NCBI GenBank assembly: GCA_964035545.1
Contig: OZ037768.1
Location: 3,337,501 to 3,401,500 of the forward strand
Direction: 5' to 3'
Origin: Bugula neritina
Taxonomy: Eukaryota > Bryozoa > Gymnolaemata > Cheilostomatida > Bugulidae
DNA length: 64,000 nt
Below the pieces are notes generated by a model that did no database searches, was not told the DNA's origin, and worked only from the letters and a program-made list of their open reading frames with translations. Positions 25,486-39,200 of this stretch are shown here, in pieces. Position numbers and translations under genes: made by a program. Within the stretch, counting starts at the first letter, position 1. Every line of letters begins with the position of its first letter.

Positions 25486-26541
25486 TCCGCAGTTTCCATG
25501 CTGTGCTTATGTATATAATATGTGTCCAATAGTAACTATTGCAAGTCTTTGTATTATGTATTGGTTTATGTTGAACACAACTTTTTTATTGTTTGCTACA
25601 ACTAATGTAAAATACTATGTATAATAAATCTAATAGCTGTCACACAGAACTAAACTAGTTTTATTTGATGTGTCATTTTTAGTACAAATCAGCCAGTCAA
25701 ATAAATTTAATGAGTTTGCTAGAAATGTGTGTTCTTGTCTAAACTTATATCACCTCATGGTTTCTGCATTTAACCAAAAAGGAGATTTACATAAATTGAT
25801 ATTTATCTGTATTAAACAATGGGTGCTTCTTGCATTTTTCTGGGAGCCATGTATTAATAATGATAGCCTGTTCCTAGTCTAATGTAGTGTTATAAAAGTG
25901 AAATAGTTAATCTTTCCACTGGATTCTGGTTATGCACCCAGTATGAGTATTTGTGCTGGATTTTCGTCCTGGTCTTTTGGGCGCTTTCTTGTTATTTGTT
26001 GAAAATAATTTAAAGAGATAACTATTAAAGTCATGTACTGATTGTATAGTATAGTTTATTTTGTATGTATACTCTTGTTGCTTGTTTTGTGGCCTCATTC
26101 AAAAGTTTTTATTTGTTGGTAGCGAATAGTTGAAAACACTTAGGCATTTTCTTCCATCTGCTGTATAATGTCAGGGTCTGTTGAAATTTTTCATTAGCTA
26201 CTATTTTTGCGTTTCAGCCTGCTTTCGTTGGTTGGGTTGTGATGCATAAGAATTTATAATTAATCGGTCGTCATTTTCGCTTTCGGGAGCAATAATATAA
26301 TAATAATAATAGTATTATGTACACGATGGTTGTCTGTGTGCAAATCGCGCGAACTGCGTTAGTTTGCGCGTAGCTAATCAGTAGTAATAGATAGTAGGCT
26401 TTTGTAAAGATTAATAGTAGTAGTGAAACTAAATGGCGGAAAGGTGTTTCAGTTTGATTCCGTCAGAAGTGCTGTGATAAATAAGTTGTCGACAGAATGA
26501 ACTGTTGCAATTAATCACCTGCATAATATTGAAAGAATAAT
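25486..26541. other. Intergenic, SF3B3 to SNRK
   Basis: The SF3B3 3' UTR followed by the SNRK 5' flank. Bases 26240-26480 are locally richer in CG (TCGGTCG, CGCGCGAA, TTTGCGCG), which fits a TATA-less promoter and 5' UTR. No other gene seen. Confidence 0.55.
25623..25628 (+). terminator. Candidate poly(A) signal of SF3B3
   Basis: AATAAA about 138 bp after the SF3B3 stop codon, a typical spacing. Confidence 0.6.
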
Positions 26542-29500
26542 ATGGAGATTAGTCGCAGAAAAACCGAGTCTGACTGTACGATAGCTGGGCTCTATGATTT
26601 GAGCGAAACAATTGGAAAAGGCCATTTCGCAGTTGTAAAGCTTGCAAAACATGTTTTCACTGGAGAAAAGGTTGCAGTAAAAGTTATAGACAAAACAAAG
26701 TTAGATCCTGTTTCTAAGGAGCATTTATTTCAAGAAGTTAGATGCATGAAACTTGTTCAACATCCTCACATAGTTCGACTTTATGAAGTGATAGACACTC
26801 AAACCAAACTCTACCTCATTTTGGAATTAGGAGATGGAGACATGTACGATTACATCATGAATAATCATGATAGGGGACTAGATATTGATACTGCTAGAAT
26901 GTACTTTACACAGATTTTAGAAGCAATATCTTATTGCCACGATCTCCACGTTGTACATAGAGACTTGAAACCAGAAAATGTTATATTTTTCGAAAAACTA
27001 GGTATAGTTAAATTGACAGACTTTGGATTTAGCAATAGGTTTGAACCAGATACTAAGCTGGACACATCATGTGGCTCTTTAGCTTACTCTGCTCCAGAAA
27101 TTTTACTGGGTGATTCTTATGATGCGCCTGCTGTTGGTAAGTTTAAATAATTTCCTTAAAGTAGAGATGATTCATTTTGGCTTTTAGTTTTCGCCTCTGG
27201 AATCTTGACTTAATTTCCTAGTACTAGTAGTAGTAGCACTGGTCCAATAATTGAGTATATTGCCTCTGGGCTCTGTGTAAATGACTGCCTGGTCCATTTC
27301 AATTTGTTTGCTCTTTTAACTAAAAAGTTCTTCAGGCTCAGTGAATATTTTTAATTGAAGTTTATTTTCTAAGTAAGACTAAACCACTAAATTTTCACTT
27401 TCAATCTGCATTCTAAATTTGGGAAGTTAGCTTTATAAATACAAATGTCTAATTCAAACTTTTGCTCAGTATTTAATTTCTCTGTAATTTTTTTTATTGT
27501 TCATGCAAGGTGTTCAACAGGGTTAAATTATGCAGGGTTAAATTTAATCGGTATCTGTAGTACAAATTAGTACTAGTAGGGTTATGAAACTACATGGAAG
27601 CTAACCTTTGTAAACCTATAGGTTTTAAGAATTGCACGTGTGTTCTTTATTCTGCTTATTTTATACTGGTACTAGCACCACTAATATTGTTACTGTTGCC
27701 ACTATTACCACTATTATTTCTATTATTACTTCAAATACCAATAGTACCTACTATTATTAATACTACTACTACTACTACTATTACTATTACTACCATTGCT
27801 GCTACTACTGAGTACTGATATTACCATTACCTACTATTACTTTTATTCATCAAATAATTCACACATTAATGTTGTAGATGTTTGGAGTTTGGGTGTCCTC
27901 TTATATATGCTAGTCTGTGGTGATCCACCTTTTCAAGAAGCCAACGACAATGAGACTTTGACCATGATTATGGACTGTAAATATCGCATTCCTTCTCATG
28001 TGGATAAAGATTGTGCGAAGTAGGCCTAATCTTTCATTTGAAACCTGACTTTCATTTTCAATGTGGTATACTTTGTAGTTGAATTAATATCCGCAATGCA
28101 ACTTATCATTAGCATTTGCAATCTCTTAAAATATTAGCTAATCTGAAGAGTAGGCTTCCATAGAAAAATTAGCTCAGTAATAGCATGCATTTTGCCTGCA
28201 GTCATATTCTTTGCTGCTTCAATTAACTAGTGTTTGTGTTGGCCTGCAAGCTACCTGCAAGCATTTAATGACTGCAATTTATTTTTAAAAAATATTGAAG
28301 ATATGATATTGGACTCTGTAGGTTGTTATTATGTTTTTCAACGTATATTTAGCTGTATTAATAATACATGTGCCAGTTGTTTGCACTGTAATTATACAGT
28401 CATAATGTTTCATAATTATCTATACAGTTTATCACCTGAGGAAAGTTCACTTGTTAGTAAACCATGTGGACTTCACTTCATTTTTTGCCACTTTTTCATT
28501 TCTTTGTATGTTAGAAATTGTGAGATTTACCAATTCTGCCCAGCATATTATTTTTTGTATTGCAAAATTATATTCTGTATTGCTGAAAGACAAAAACTTC
28601 AAAAGCAAAACTACTGTGAATATACCATTCACCCTGGCGCAGTTCATGGCACACGTTTGCCCTCGCGTGCCTTTTTAATAAATTAATGCTAGTTGGTTGA
28701 AGATCATTGATAGATTAATAATTCCCACAGAGTTTCAATCCATGTCTTATAAATCATTTCAATAGAATTTTTGCACTGGGAAAAATCCAAGCAGCTGACT
28801 TTAGAAATTTGTATTCATCTTGTTAAGCTGCCTGATTTGCACAGCAGGAATTTTTATGTAAGTTAATGCCAAGTTTGTCTAATTAATTCAATTAGGTGTA
28901 ATCGGCTAAACAGGGTAGCTGGTAGTGCAGTACTAAAATTGTAAAGCTGTCTTATATTCCTCTGCAGGCTAATCACATCCATGCTTAAAAGAGAGCCAAA
29001 GGAAAGAATAGGTTTAGCAGAGATAGTAAGTCATCCGTGGATGAACCGGGATGGTAGTCAGTGTTGTGAGAACTTGCTCTGCACATCCTTAGTTGGCAGA
29101 GAGCACGTAACTCCAGCAGACCATAATGATATTATAGAACGCATGGTTGATGGAGGCTTCCCTAACAAGGCCGAGATTCAAAGGTATTGGCGGAGTTATG
29201 GGTGCACTGAGCATGCTTGTATACTGTGAAAAGGTCAATGCAGTAGTTGCTACAAATACTCCTTTATATTAATAGGAGTATTAGTAGCAAAATCACTTGA
29301 CCACTGATGCTATGCTATTTGAGTGTATTTGTCTAGTTATGACCTTCACCTTGTGTATCATGTTGAATATGATTTGTAGAGCTTTAGATAACAACGAATA
29401 CTCCAACCTCACAGCCACTTACTACTTACTCGCAGAGAAGAGACTAAAGCGACTTCACGCTGCAGACGTGAAAGCCTCCCCCTCTATTAAAAGCAGACCA

Positions 29501-32500
29501 GCTGAGAGTACAGCCTGGCCCCATAGGTTAGAACATAGCATCTCTACACCAGACGACAGCATCTTTTACGGCAGCACTAGGTACACCAACTCCTTCAAGA
29601 GACCGGCAGCTATTCGGCAGCTATTCGGCAGCTATAGTTACCTGATTTCTACTCAATATAGTAACCCTGTGTCTGGTGCTACTGTGTTGTACTGTTTCTA
29701 CACTGTTTTGATTAGATTTCATTTCAATTTCACCCCCTATTCAGTTTCTCTCCCCCACAATGCATACCAGTCTCAACTGTCATTGAAATGTCATTGATTG
29801 ATGAATCTATGCATAGTATATCACATTGACATCACTAAACCCTTGATTGCTTCTCATGATTTCTCAGTTTGACTCCAACTTTCTAATCAATATTTAGGCA
29901 GCCAGAGTAATAGCTGTCACTTGCAAGACGTGAATAGCAGGCTGTGCCATAAATTTATTCCATCCATCTTATTCCTAGCATTGTCGTGACATGTGAACTA
30001 CAAGCCAGTTGTAACCATGACCCCAACTAACATCTCCATCATCTCTCCACACACACAGTTACTATAGCAATGCTGCTGCTGTTGCTACTCTTGTGGCATG
30101 TTGTAGTGTACCTAGTGTAGCCTTAAAACTACACTAAACTACTAACAGTAGGGAAGGTTTCAGTCAACCACCCCTACATTGGCATTTGTTGGGCTGTTTC
30201 TGTACTGCAATGATTTATTCATGCATGAATGTTAACACAGTTTATTTGGTTATTGCTTCTTTAACAATGTATTCCAGTTTACTTCTATCAACCCTTTTAT
30301 TTCTTCTAAACAAGCTTCTGATTAATTAGCTTTGATACAAAGCCACTATTGTTCATCTCAGAATGTGCTGCGTGCATTTCTTTACTTTGCAATTAATAAT
30401 CCTACAAAATTAATATTAATAAATGTATAAGTATTCATTTTACCTCAACTGTATATGAATTTAATAAGTCACTAAGGTAAATACATGGTTGATGTTGAAT
30501 AGTTTTTCCTAGTCCACAATGTAGGTGTCTAAAGTGTGCAGGTAAAACGGATAAGGACGACAAGCAACATGTGTTCAGTTTAGTAAGTGGTTGTTACAGT
30601 GACGGCATCAAGTCTAACACGCTGCCAAAGAGCGCACCTCACGACCGAACAGATGCTCCTGTCGTCTTTCCCGACAGCAACATCGGCATACAACACTCTG
30701 ACATGTTTGACAGTCTCCCCAGGTGTGTGTATACTGTGTGTAGTATTGTATACTGTGTGTAGTATTGTATACTGTGTGTAGTATTGTGTACTGTGTGTAG
30801 TATTGTATACTGTGTGTAGTATTGTATACTGTGTGTAGTATTGTATACTGTGTGTAGTATTGTATACTGTGTGTAGTATTGTATACTGTGTGTAGTATTG
30901 TATACTGTGTGTAGTATTGTGTACTGTGTGTAGTATTGTATACTGTGTGTAGTATTGTGTACTGTGTGTAGTATTGTGTACTGTGTGTAGTATTGTGTAC
31001 TGTGTGTAGTATTGTATACTGTGTGTAGTATTGTGTACTGTGTGTAGTATTGTATACTGTGTGTAGTATTGTATACTGTGTGTAGTATTGTGTACTGTGT
31101 GTAGTATTGTATACTGTGTGTAGTATTGTATACTGTGTGTAGTATTGTGTACTGTGTGTAGTATTGTGTACTGTGTGTAGTATTGTGTACTGTGTGTAGT
31201 ATTGTGTACTGTGTGTAGTATTGTGTACTGTGTGTAGTATTGTGTACTGTGTGTAGTATTGTGTACTGTGTGTAGTATTGTGTACTGTGTGTAGTATTGT
31301 GTACTGTGTGTAGTATTGTGTACTGTGTGTAGTATTGTGTACTGTGTGTAGTATTGTATACTGTGTGTAGTATTGTGTACTGTGTGTAGTATTGTATACT
31401 GTGTGTAGTATTGTGTACTGTGTGTAGTATTGTGTACTGTGTGTAGTATTGTATACTGTGTGTAGTATTGTATACTGTGTGTAGTATTGTGTACTGTGTG
31501 TAGTATTGTATACTGTGTGTAGTATTGTGTACTGTGTGTAGTATTGTGTACTGTGTGTAGTATTGTATACTGTGTGTAGTGTTGTGTACTGTGTGTAGTA
31601 TTGTGTACTGTGTGTAGTATTGTATACTGTGTGTAGTATTGTGTAATGTGTGTAGTATTGTATACTGTGTGTAGTATTGTGTAATGTGTGTAGTATTGTG
31701 TGTAGTATTGTGTAATGTGTGTAGTGTGTAAGCAGGCCTAGGGTTCAAAGCTTGTGCAATTTTCATGCATTCCAGAGATGATGTAATTTCATTTTCTGTA
31801 TAAGTTGTGTCTACATCTTTTGTGATTGGTTGAACAAGCTGTTCTAATGATGTTCATGAAGTTATCTGTATGCAAGGCATAGGAATGATGACGTGAAATA
31901 TCTATGTATACCGACAGAGTAGTGGATAGTTGAATGAGGAACTATCCATGTAATCTAATCACACTGCTCCTCCTTATTTCACACATTGATAATGTAGATC
32001 AATATTCTCAGATTGTGTCCTAATTGTTATCAAATTGGTGATCAAACTTTGTGTAACTGTGAATGATATACTCTCGATAAAGTACTGTGAAATACTCTAC
32101 ATTGCCTAATATTTGAATCAAGTACTGCATGGGTGAGATACAATGACACTGGAAACATAGTCTAGACTGTGTATACTGTATAACATGTTATGTTACGTCT
32201 GCATCACCTCTCACACGTGTCCGTGTTCCAGCAGGAAGTTCTCTCTAATCAACGAAGAAGAAGAGGAGGAATCTGACGAAGATGATTTGAGGTCAAATGT
32301 CATCAGCGTGAAGGAGACAAAATCCTCGCAGGTTAGCCTGTGTTTCTGACATTAGTGTGTAGCTAGATAGGGGAGGGGGGTGTTTTACCCTCACTGCTGG
32401 CTATTTAACTTCTTGTTTTTCTTTAACTAGATTCAATATTTTACAAGAATAGATCTTTAAAGGATAGCCTTTACCTGTAGCCTAAGATACCACCTAGTGT

Positions 32501-34959
32501 GGTGCAATGAGACAGTATCCAAGTCTAATACATCCCCATTCCATTTGGAACCTTTAAATTTAATCCCCAACAGCATGAACTAGAGTTTAACAGCTTGCAT
32601 GAAGTTGTACTAAACACTCCACACTGATATCAGTAATAGTTTTAGATACGGTGATGGCTACTTCATGATTAAGGTCAAGCACTGCATAATCCTATCCGCA
32701 ACTGACAACAATTCTTACTCAGTTAGACTTGCCTTTATGTTAGATATGTTAATGTATCCTCTCCATTATCGAGTGAGTTTTGGTTGAGGCGCATGTTTTG
32801 TTACCTTTTGGTTTGCTCATTCCTTCGTTGCAGTTGTCTCACCCTGGAGCTGATAGTTGCTCTGCAGTCTCGGACTTTGAACAGAGTCTAAGCAACATGT
32901 CTATTCGCCGTTCGCGGCCCAACACCGCTCAGCCTACCTCTTCAAGTCGACCAATGAGAACTGTTGGCTCATCTCCCCAATTGCTGCCTCTCAAACAAAT
33001 TCACGAAGAACAGGAAGTAACGTCTGATGATGACGCTCTCTCCACGCACAGTCAGACGTCTGTGGTGAAACTCCGTCACAGCAGTCTGTCTATGGCGTCT
33101 CCGGAACTGGCCCGCAAGTTGTTGGTCAGTAACCTTCACCTTGTCTGGGCCGTCTGCGTCTTTACTGTGTGGGAAGACAATTCCCAATACCTTCTGTTAT
33201 AATTACCATAATGCTAGTAATATTTGCTGCCACATTTCCACAATGCATGTGTTTTGTAAGAGGTTATCTTCTCTCAGTATTTAAATATTTAATATGAAAG
33301 CTGCTTAGCCTTATGTCCCTGCTATTTATTTCTCCCCACATTATGTGAGACAAGTAATGTTGAGCTTCTACACTAGTTCTCTCTATCCCAAGCTAACCTA
33401 TGCATGATTTACTAATAGCCTAGATGTAGGTTATATTATAGAGTAGCTGACCTACACGGGCATGTCTTTTTTTTCAGAAATGCTATACTATGATTTTATA
33501 ATTAATTTAAAGTAGGATTTAAAATTTGTTAAAATAGGTCACTACATAGTACTAGTTTTATTTTCTCTAGGCTAGTTGTTTGGTATGCATAGAGCAAGCA
33601 GCCTAAAAGTTGGATAAATTTTAATCATAAAAAATTTTTCTTGGCTCAAGCCTACTCTGGTAACTTTTTACAGCATAGGAAATTGCATGATTATTTTATT
33701 GAACATTAATGTTATAATTTAAACTAAAATTTTTAAAGTACTTCAGCAAATGGTTTGACAACTTTTACTGAGCATCGAAATATCAGTCCATATAATTATG
33801 AATACTCATTTTTAAGGTATAGTAAATGATATTACCACTGAAGGGTAATATTGCTGAAATTGAGAAGACAATTCCCAAAGTTATAAATTTTAGCTCAAGA
33901 GTTTTATTAAAAGCTATTGTGGTGCTGCTTGTGAGCATAATATAATGAATATGATAGATAGAACATAGGAATACAACTACTCCACTTTTACCAGATTCTG
34001 TCTGCAAATCCTTGTTTAAAATGGACTCAATAGGCTTCTTTAGCAACTATTTTACTAGATTGGGTTTAGCTAGTTGAGTGGCTCTTTCCAGCCATGTTTG
34101 AAATATTTATTGTTTTCACTTTTAGCATAAGAAGAATTTGATGAGAAGTAAAACTCAGAGTGGGTCAGATACGAGTGACAATGACGAGGACAAGCCCTAT
34201 AGAGAGTCCAAGTCACCGACCAACAGTGGCTGCTCCAGTCTTCATTTACCTCATAAAAGGAAAGACAGTAGCACTTCAAGTGACAACGATGGACCTTCAC
34301 CGGCAACTGGTGCTAGTAGCGGTGCGGTGAAATGTACCTCCCATTCAACTAACTCTGGCAATGGTGGTGGTACTCAGGCTAGTTCTCCGCAAGCTAAAAA
34401 GAAATATAGTGGAGGAAATACTAATGCAAAAGATGCTGCACTATCAGATGTAAATAACTCCAGTAAGACTGAAGGAGTTAAGTCGTCATCTACGACTATA
34501 AATGACCCACAAAAGACTAACAGCAATAGCAATAATAAGGCAGACTGTGACATGTCCACTGCTAATAGTCTCAAAGTCCTGGCAAATAAATTAGTTGACA
34601 GTTCCTTAGCCCGTCTCAGTAACTTTAGCCTGGCATCCCAAAGTTCTAGTATTAGTAGCAGGTCCAGCGTGAAGTACAGCTGTAACACCACTCCTCGGTC
34701 ATCACAACGGCGCTCTAAAGATGGAAACAAATTCTCTAAGTCTAGACTAATGAAGCAGCTGAGGATGGACTTCACAGACCTGAGTGACAGAGAGCTGACC
34801 GACTCCGAGTGCAGTAACAGTCTTCAGAGCTCGTTGAGACTCAAGATCTCTACACAGCTGTCCCCGGACTACTGCAGTGTGATCGCCGAGGAACAATCTC
34901 CGCAGTTGTCTCCCCCTCATAACAAGAAGAAAGGTCCAGAGTGCTGTAGTATCATGTAG
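26542..34959 (+). CDS. SNRK: SNF-related serine/threonine kinase
   Basis: AMPK-related kinase, known in the family to be activated by LKB1. Eight exons: 26542-27136, 27878-28019, 28968-29183, 29380-29580, 30600-30722, 32232-32331, 32834-33124, 34126-34959; about 833 aa (human 765). Kinase motifs: GKGHFAVVK, Lys47 in [15 protein letters not shown] with Asp141, DFG with Asp160, [11 protein letters not shown] with Thr175 just before it as the likely activation-loop phosphosite, then [19 protein letters not shown]. Exon 3 carries the region after the kinase domain ([10 protein letters not shown], continuing into exon 4 as [13 protein letters not shown]), as in SNRK. The tail is Ser-rich and acidic, with [19 protein letters not shown] matching the family's acidic block. 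Exons 1-4 and 6-8 are firm. Exon 5 was chosen because its acceptor (30599) restores frame; this junction is less certain. The protein ends CCSIM, a CaaX-like box. Introns 1 and 5 hold tandem repeats. Confidence 0.92.
27661..27850. repeat. Degenerate ACT/ATT trinucleotide repeat in SNRK intron 1
   Basis: Runs of TACTACTAC and TATTACTAT trinucleotides that end about 30 bp before SNRK exon 2 (27878). Open frames through it are low-complexity artefacts. Confidence 0.85.
30723..31727. repeat. 19-bp minisatellite starting at the SNRK exon-5 donor
   Basis: About 50 copies of GTGTGTAGTATTGTATACT with an A/G variant (GTATACT or GTGTACT). The first bases of the array, GTGTGTGTATACT, are the 5' splice site itself (exon 5 ends at 30722). 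The last few copies are shortened and diverged. The array is also open on the minus strand because the unit has no stop in one frame; that frame is not a gene. Confidence 0.97.
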
Positions 34960-36210
34960 CGTCGGAGTTTTGAGATTATAAATTTATTATCTGATATGTT
35001 TGTCATTTTTAGTAGAATGATGAGAATTGTGTTAGATATTGGTGTTGATCACAACCCTGTGCTGGTCACAGGAGGATTTACATTATTAAATAGAATATTT
35101 ATTAGTGGCACTATAATGCATGTGCTACCCGTAGGCTGGTTTTTATTTATCTATATAATTATACAACGTTATGTTGTTAGATCAGTGCATCATTTTTTGT
35201 AGTTATACATAAACCTACAATGAACAACGTTTATTATTTTACTTTAATTTATTATTTTACTATAATGAAGCTAAAAATTTTGTAAATAATGCTAGTAAAA
35301 GAGCTTGTACACGCATGAATTGGAGTTGTATTCCTTTGTATTTTTGATTTCGCAGTCCACCCTTGGCTAATACAAGTTCATAAAATAATGTATCAATTGA
35401 TTGATTATTAACACAAGAATTACAAACTAGATCAATCAATTTGAGGCTAAACTACCTTATATTTCTAGGATAGAATTCCTAATCCTACCAGTATTTTTAA
35501 TGTATCCGCTATTTTGCAACATAATATTTGGTCATAAAAAATTACTACAAGCAAAAAATATGGCATTGTCTTGAAAAGAAATTTATTGTGAATTTGCTAT
35601 AGTTCAGGCCAGCAAGAAGCTGTTGCACATTAACTTGTACATTTAGAACATTAACTCCTATATTTAGAAGTAATGCTGAAAAATGTATAGGTGACATAAT
35701 GTGGTACATCTATTATCTGTAATATTGTACTAGGTGATGGTGCAGTTAACATTAATAGCTTCTTGTGGTATAAGGATATTTTAAACTAATATATGAAAAA
35801 GTTTTATTCTGGACTTTAAACCATGTGGTCTGTTGAAATTCCACTCAATAATTAACAGGAAACTTGAAATGGTTGCAAGAAACTTACAGGAAGCCACTTG
35901 CCTTCCTTTTAGTTTCTCTTTCTCTCAACATAATGTTGAATCAAGTAGTACCTAAATATTTGAATTTTGATATTTTAAATCAACTTTCCAAATTCACTTT
36001 CTTTACTCTTTTTATCATTAGCTTGACAATCTCTCAATAAATGTTTTATGCTATAAAAATATGCAACTTTGTACAGCATATTGCTTTCATATACTGTAAT
36101 ATTATGGCTGATTCTCAAAACTTCATTGTTGCATTTATATTGCTGTATTTGTTTTATTTTGTTCAAAGCAAAAAATGCATTTAATTGAAAAATAGGTAAA
36201 TATTGGCTCA

Positions 36211-36290
36211 ATGGCGCTACAGCTCAGGTGCGTGAGGTGCATGAGTTCTTTCCACCTATGGTTTGGGAAGTGATCCAATGTGCCATTGAA
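36211..36290 (+). repeat. Possible tRNA-like SINE relic
   Basis: TTGGCTCAATGGCGCTACAG looks like a pol III A box. The downstream part lacks a good B box. Weak call. Confidence 0.2.
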
Positions 36291-39200
36291 TAATAGCTAG
36301 GAAACCATAGTGACTTAACCTAGCATAGTAAATCGAATACACTATTTAATTGCCACAATTAATAGTGTAATTATAAGTTTATTTGACACTCCAAACATGT
36401 TCTCTTCGACACATAAAGAATGCATGACATGGAGGTAGGTGTTTCAGCATGTCAGCCTTTTTATTCAGTCAAGGTGTATCGTAATCGGATAGCTTCACTG
36501 ATTGCAAATTAAGTGTTGCTAATTGAGATTACGAAGACTTTGACTAGACCCACTCAACTGTGTAATAGTCTGCAGGTAGCAAAATGTCTGGTGTATTGAT
36601 GTGCAAGGACCTCCACCGAGACTATTTTTCCTAACCTATATGTTATAATACAATGTGGATCAGCATGAGAAATTCTGTACCAGGCTATAATAAACTGGAC
36701 ACATTTTTTCATAGCCTTCCTAAGCTAGTGTATGATAAGCAAATTATTATTATTAAATATGTAGATTATAAGTATATGCTGCTAATTATATAATGCATAA
36801 AGATCAGCACAAATTAATGATAGTGTATTATTCACAGACCACAATGTATATCTAGCAAACAATACTGTTTTCCAACTGTAATTGAATTATAATAGTACAT
36901 AATTAGTTGCAGAAAGCCTCTATCATCTCAGTTTTCTTTGGAAATATTCAAGTAATTAGCAAATTATTTACATTGTAATTATTTGGTTTTACCATCTTTA
37001 TACAATAATCAACAGTAAATAGTAAAATATCACCCATGATTGGTATACATCGTTCTGCCATTTACCATAATAGTTCTTAGTTTTTATTAATTTTCTAATT
37101 TATTTTTCCCTGGATTGCTAGAAGATAAGCAAATAATAGGAAAAGAAAATTTGACTTCTGCAGTATTACTTTAAAGGCTAAGGAGTGTAAGATTTCTATA
37201 TCTTATGTTTAAAGGCAAAGATTGCTAAGAAATATGTACATGGAAATAGACCGGCGTGGGCTATGAGTCATGGTGCCCTTCAGTAGAAGGTGATGTGGTA
37301 AAAGTACGGCTTGGATGATGCTTGATGAAAATGTTTAACAGTTTAATTCTCATTACTTTAGTGTATATCTTTTGTTAGCAGCAATAGTAATGCGGTGAAA
37401 CAAATTTATAGGGAACTGGAGTTTACCAATTAGCTTTCAGAGGAAGTTCATCATATGGTCTGTACTAAACTGACAGCACTACGCTCAATGGGTGCAAAGA
37501 AAACTTAGTTACTCTAAAATAAACATTATGGTTAGAAAGTCCAGGGCTTACCCATAAAGTTATTAAAGTAATAATTATTTACAAAGTGTTTAATTAGTCT
37601 ACAAGTTACATTATATATATAACACATTTTCCATGGGAAATCAAATTGGTCTAATTATCTACATGTAAGATATTGTAGCTGTATGCTAGTGAGTGCAAAC
37701 TGACCACGTATGAGAAAAGTCGTTGAGATTGATAAAACAGGCAAACCCATTGCAAAGAAAGGACTGGTGTGCACTTCACAACCTGTGTGAAACAGTAATA
37801 GCCACATGATTGACTTTTGATATAATATTATAAACAAAAATCAAATGTGCTGATTACACACGTTCCCACACGGCAAGGGTGCGATGCAGCATCTGTTAAA
37901 ATATAATTTCAAGTTTAAGCTTTGAAAGTCTACACCTTTTCAGTGTAGAGATAAGAATGAGGACAGGAATAGTAGCAGCAATAATTATAGACATCTAACG
38001 AGTTCTTAGCTACTGTTATAACAAATAACTTGCAAAAAGTAATAGATAATTCCACTTTCATCTTTTTTCTCAATGAAAAGTGCCATTTATTATGTGATGA
38101 GAGATGAATTTCATTCTCATGCTGCTCTGATTGTTTCTGTTGGAATAATAGTGACTACTTGAGGTTTATTATAGATAAGAAGTTATTAGTTCTTTACACC
38201 TCGTATCACAATACAATGCGAGTGCATCACCAACTATCATCATTTGTAATTACTAGCTTTTATTGTTCTTTCCAGTTCTTAGAAGTTGCAATTCATTCAT
38301 ATCTTCAATCGAGCTAAAGTGGCTGAAAAATGCATGTAGCATAAGTCTATAAGTTCATAGTCTGGTTAAAAAATCTGGTTACGTTTTAAAATGGCTTATT
38401 TATGGCAACAAATTACTGCAGGTACCAACTAGCTGATTGTTTTATAAACCCAACTCAATGGTGAAAATATATTCAACATTGGTAAATAAAATGAGACTTC
38501 ATATTTAGGATAATGGACTATTTTATTACTTTGTATTTGAATTCTAATCGCTAAAGCAAGCATGACACTCACATGCTAAACCTACTCTGTCTTTGTGAAC
38601 TACTAATGCATGAACACACCAATTTATGTATCAATACATCTACTCACACTTACATAACGAAAGCAACACTCTGAATGCCAGTCAACATTCGTCAAATTCC
38701 TAAAACACTGTATTTGGGACTGCATTGATTATTCTGTATATTCTAGAAATTAAAATAAATACTAAAACTTAAATTAAAATAACATGCAATTTTGTACAAA
38801 AAATAAACTGCTAAGCAAATAATATACCGTAGGTATGTTTATTCTGGCATTTTATAAGTAAATTAATATAAAATTAGCTGTCAAGCACACTGTAGAGTAT
38901 AGCATAACAAACTACTTTTCATGTGTTATACAAAAATATTTTGGAATTATAATTGTTGATATGAATAATAAAAACCATCTAGCTCTAACCAATAGTGTGT
39001 TTAAAAATTGAAGCAAACAAAGCTAGCTGTTAAATAGGTGTTAGAAATTCAAAAAGTAGGATTTGAGCCAAGTTGCATAACAGGAAAATAATTTCCTGTC
39101 TTTAAAGAATGTAATTAAAGATGATATTAAGGAAGCCTTAGAATACATATTAAGTTGGTCATTACAAATAAATATTATATAATATTGTATGTTTGTGCAC

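Noticed and set aside
29581-29797. Extension of SNRK exon 4 past 29580
   Set aside because: The frame stays open but becomes low-similarity (repeated GCAGCTATTCG). The donor at 29581 joins in frame to the acceptor at 30599 and gives a family-like continuation.
30639-31766. 375-codon open frame on the minus strand (repeating [19 protein letters not shown])
   Set aside because: It is the complement of the 19-bp minisatellite in SNRK intron 5 and opens only because the unit lacks a stop in that frame.
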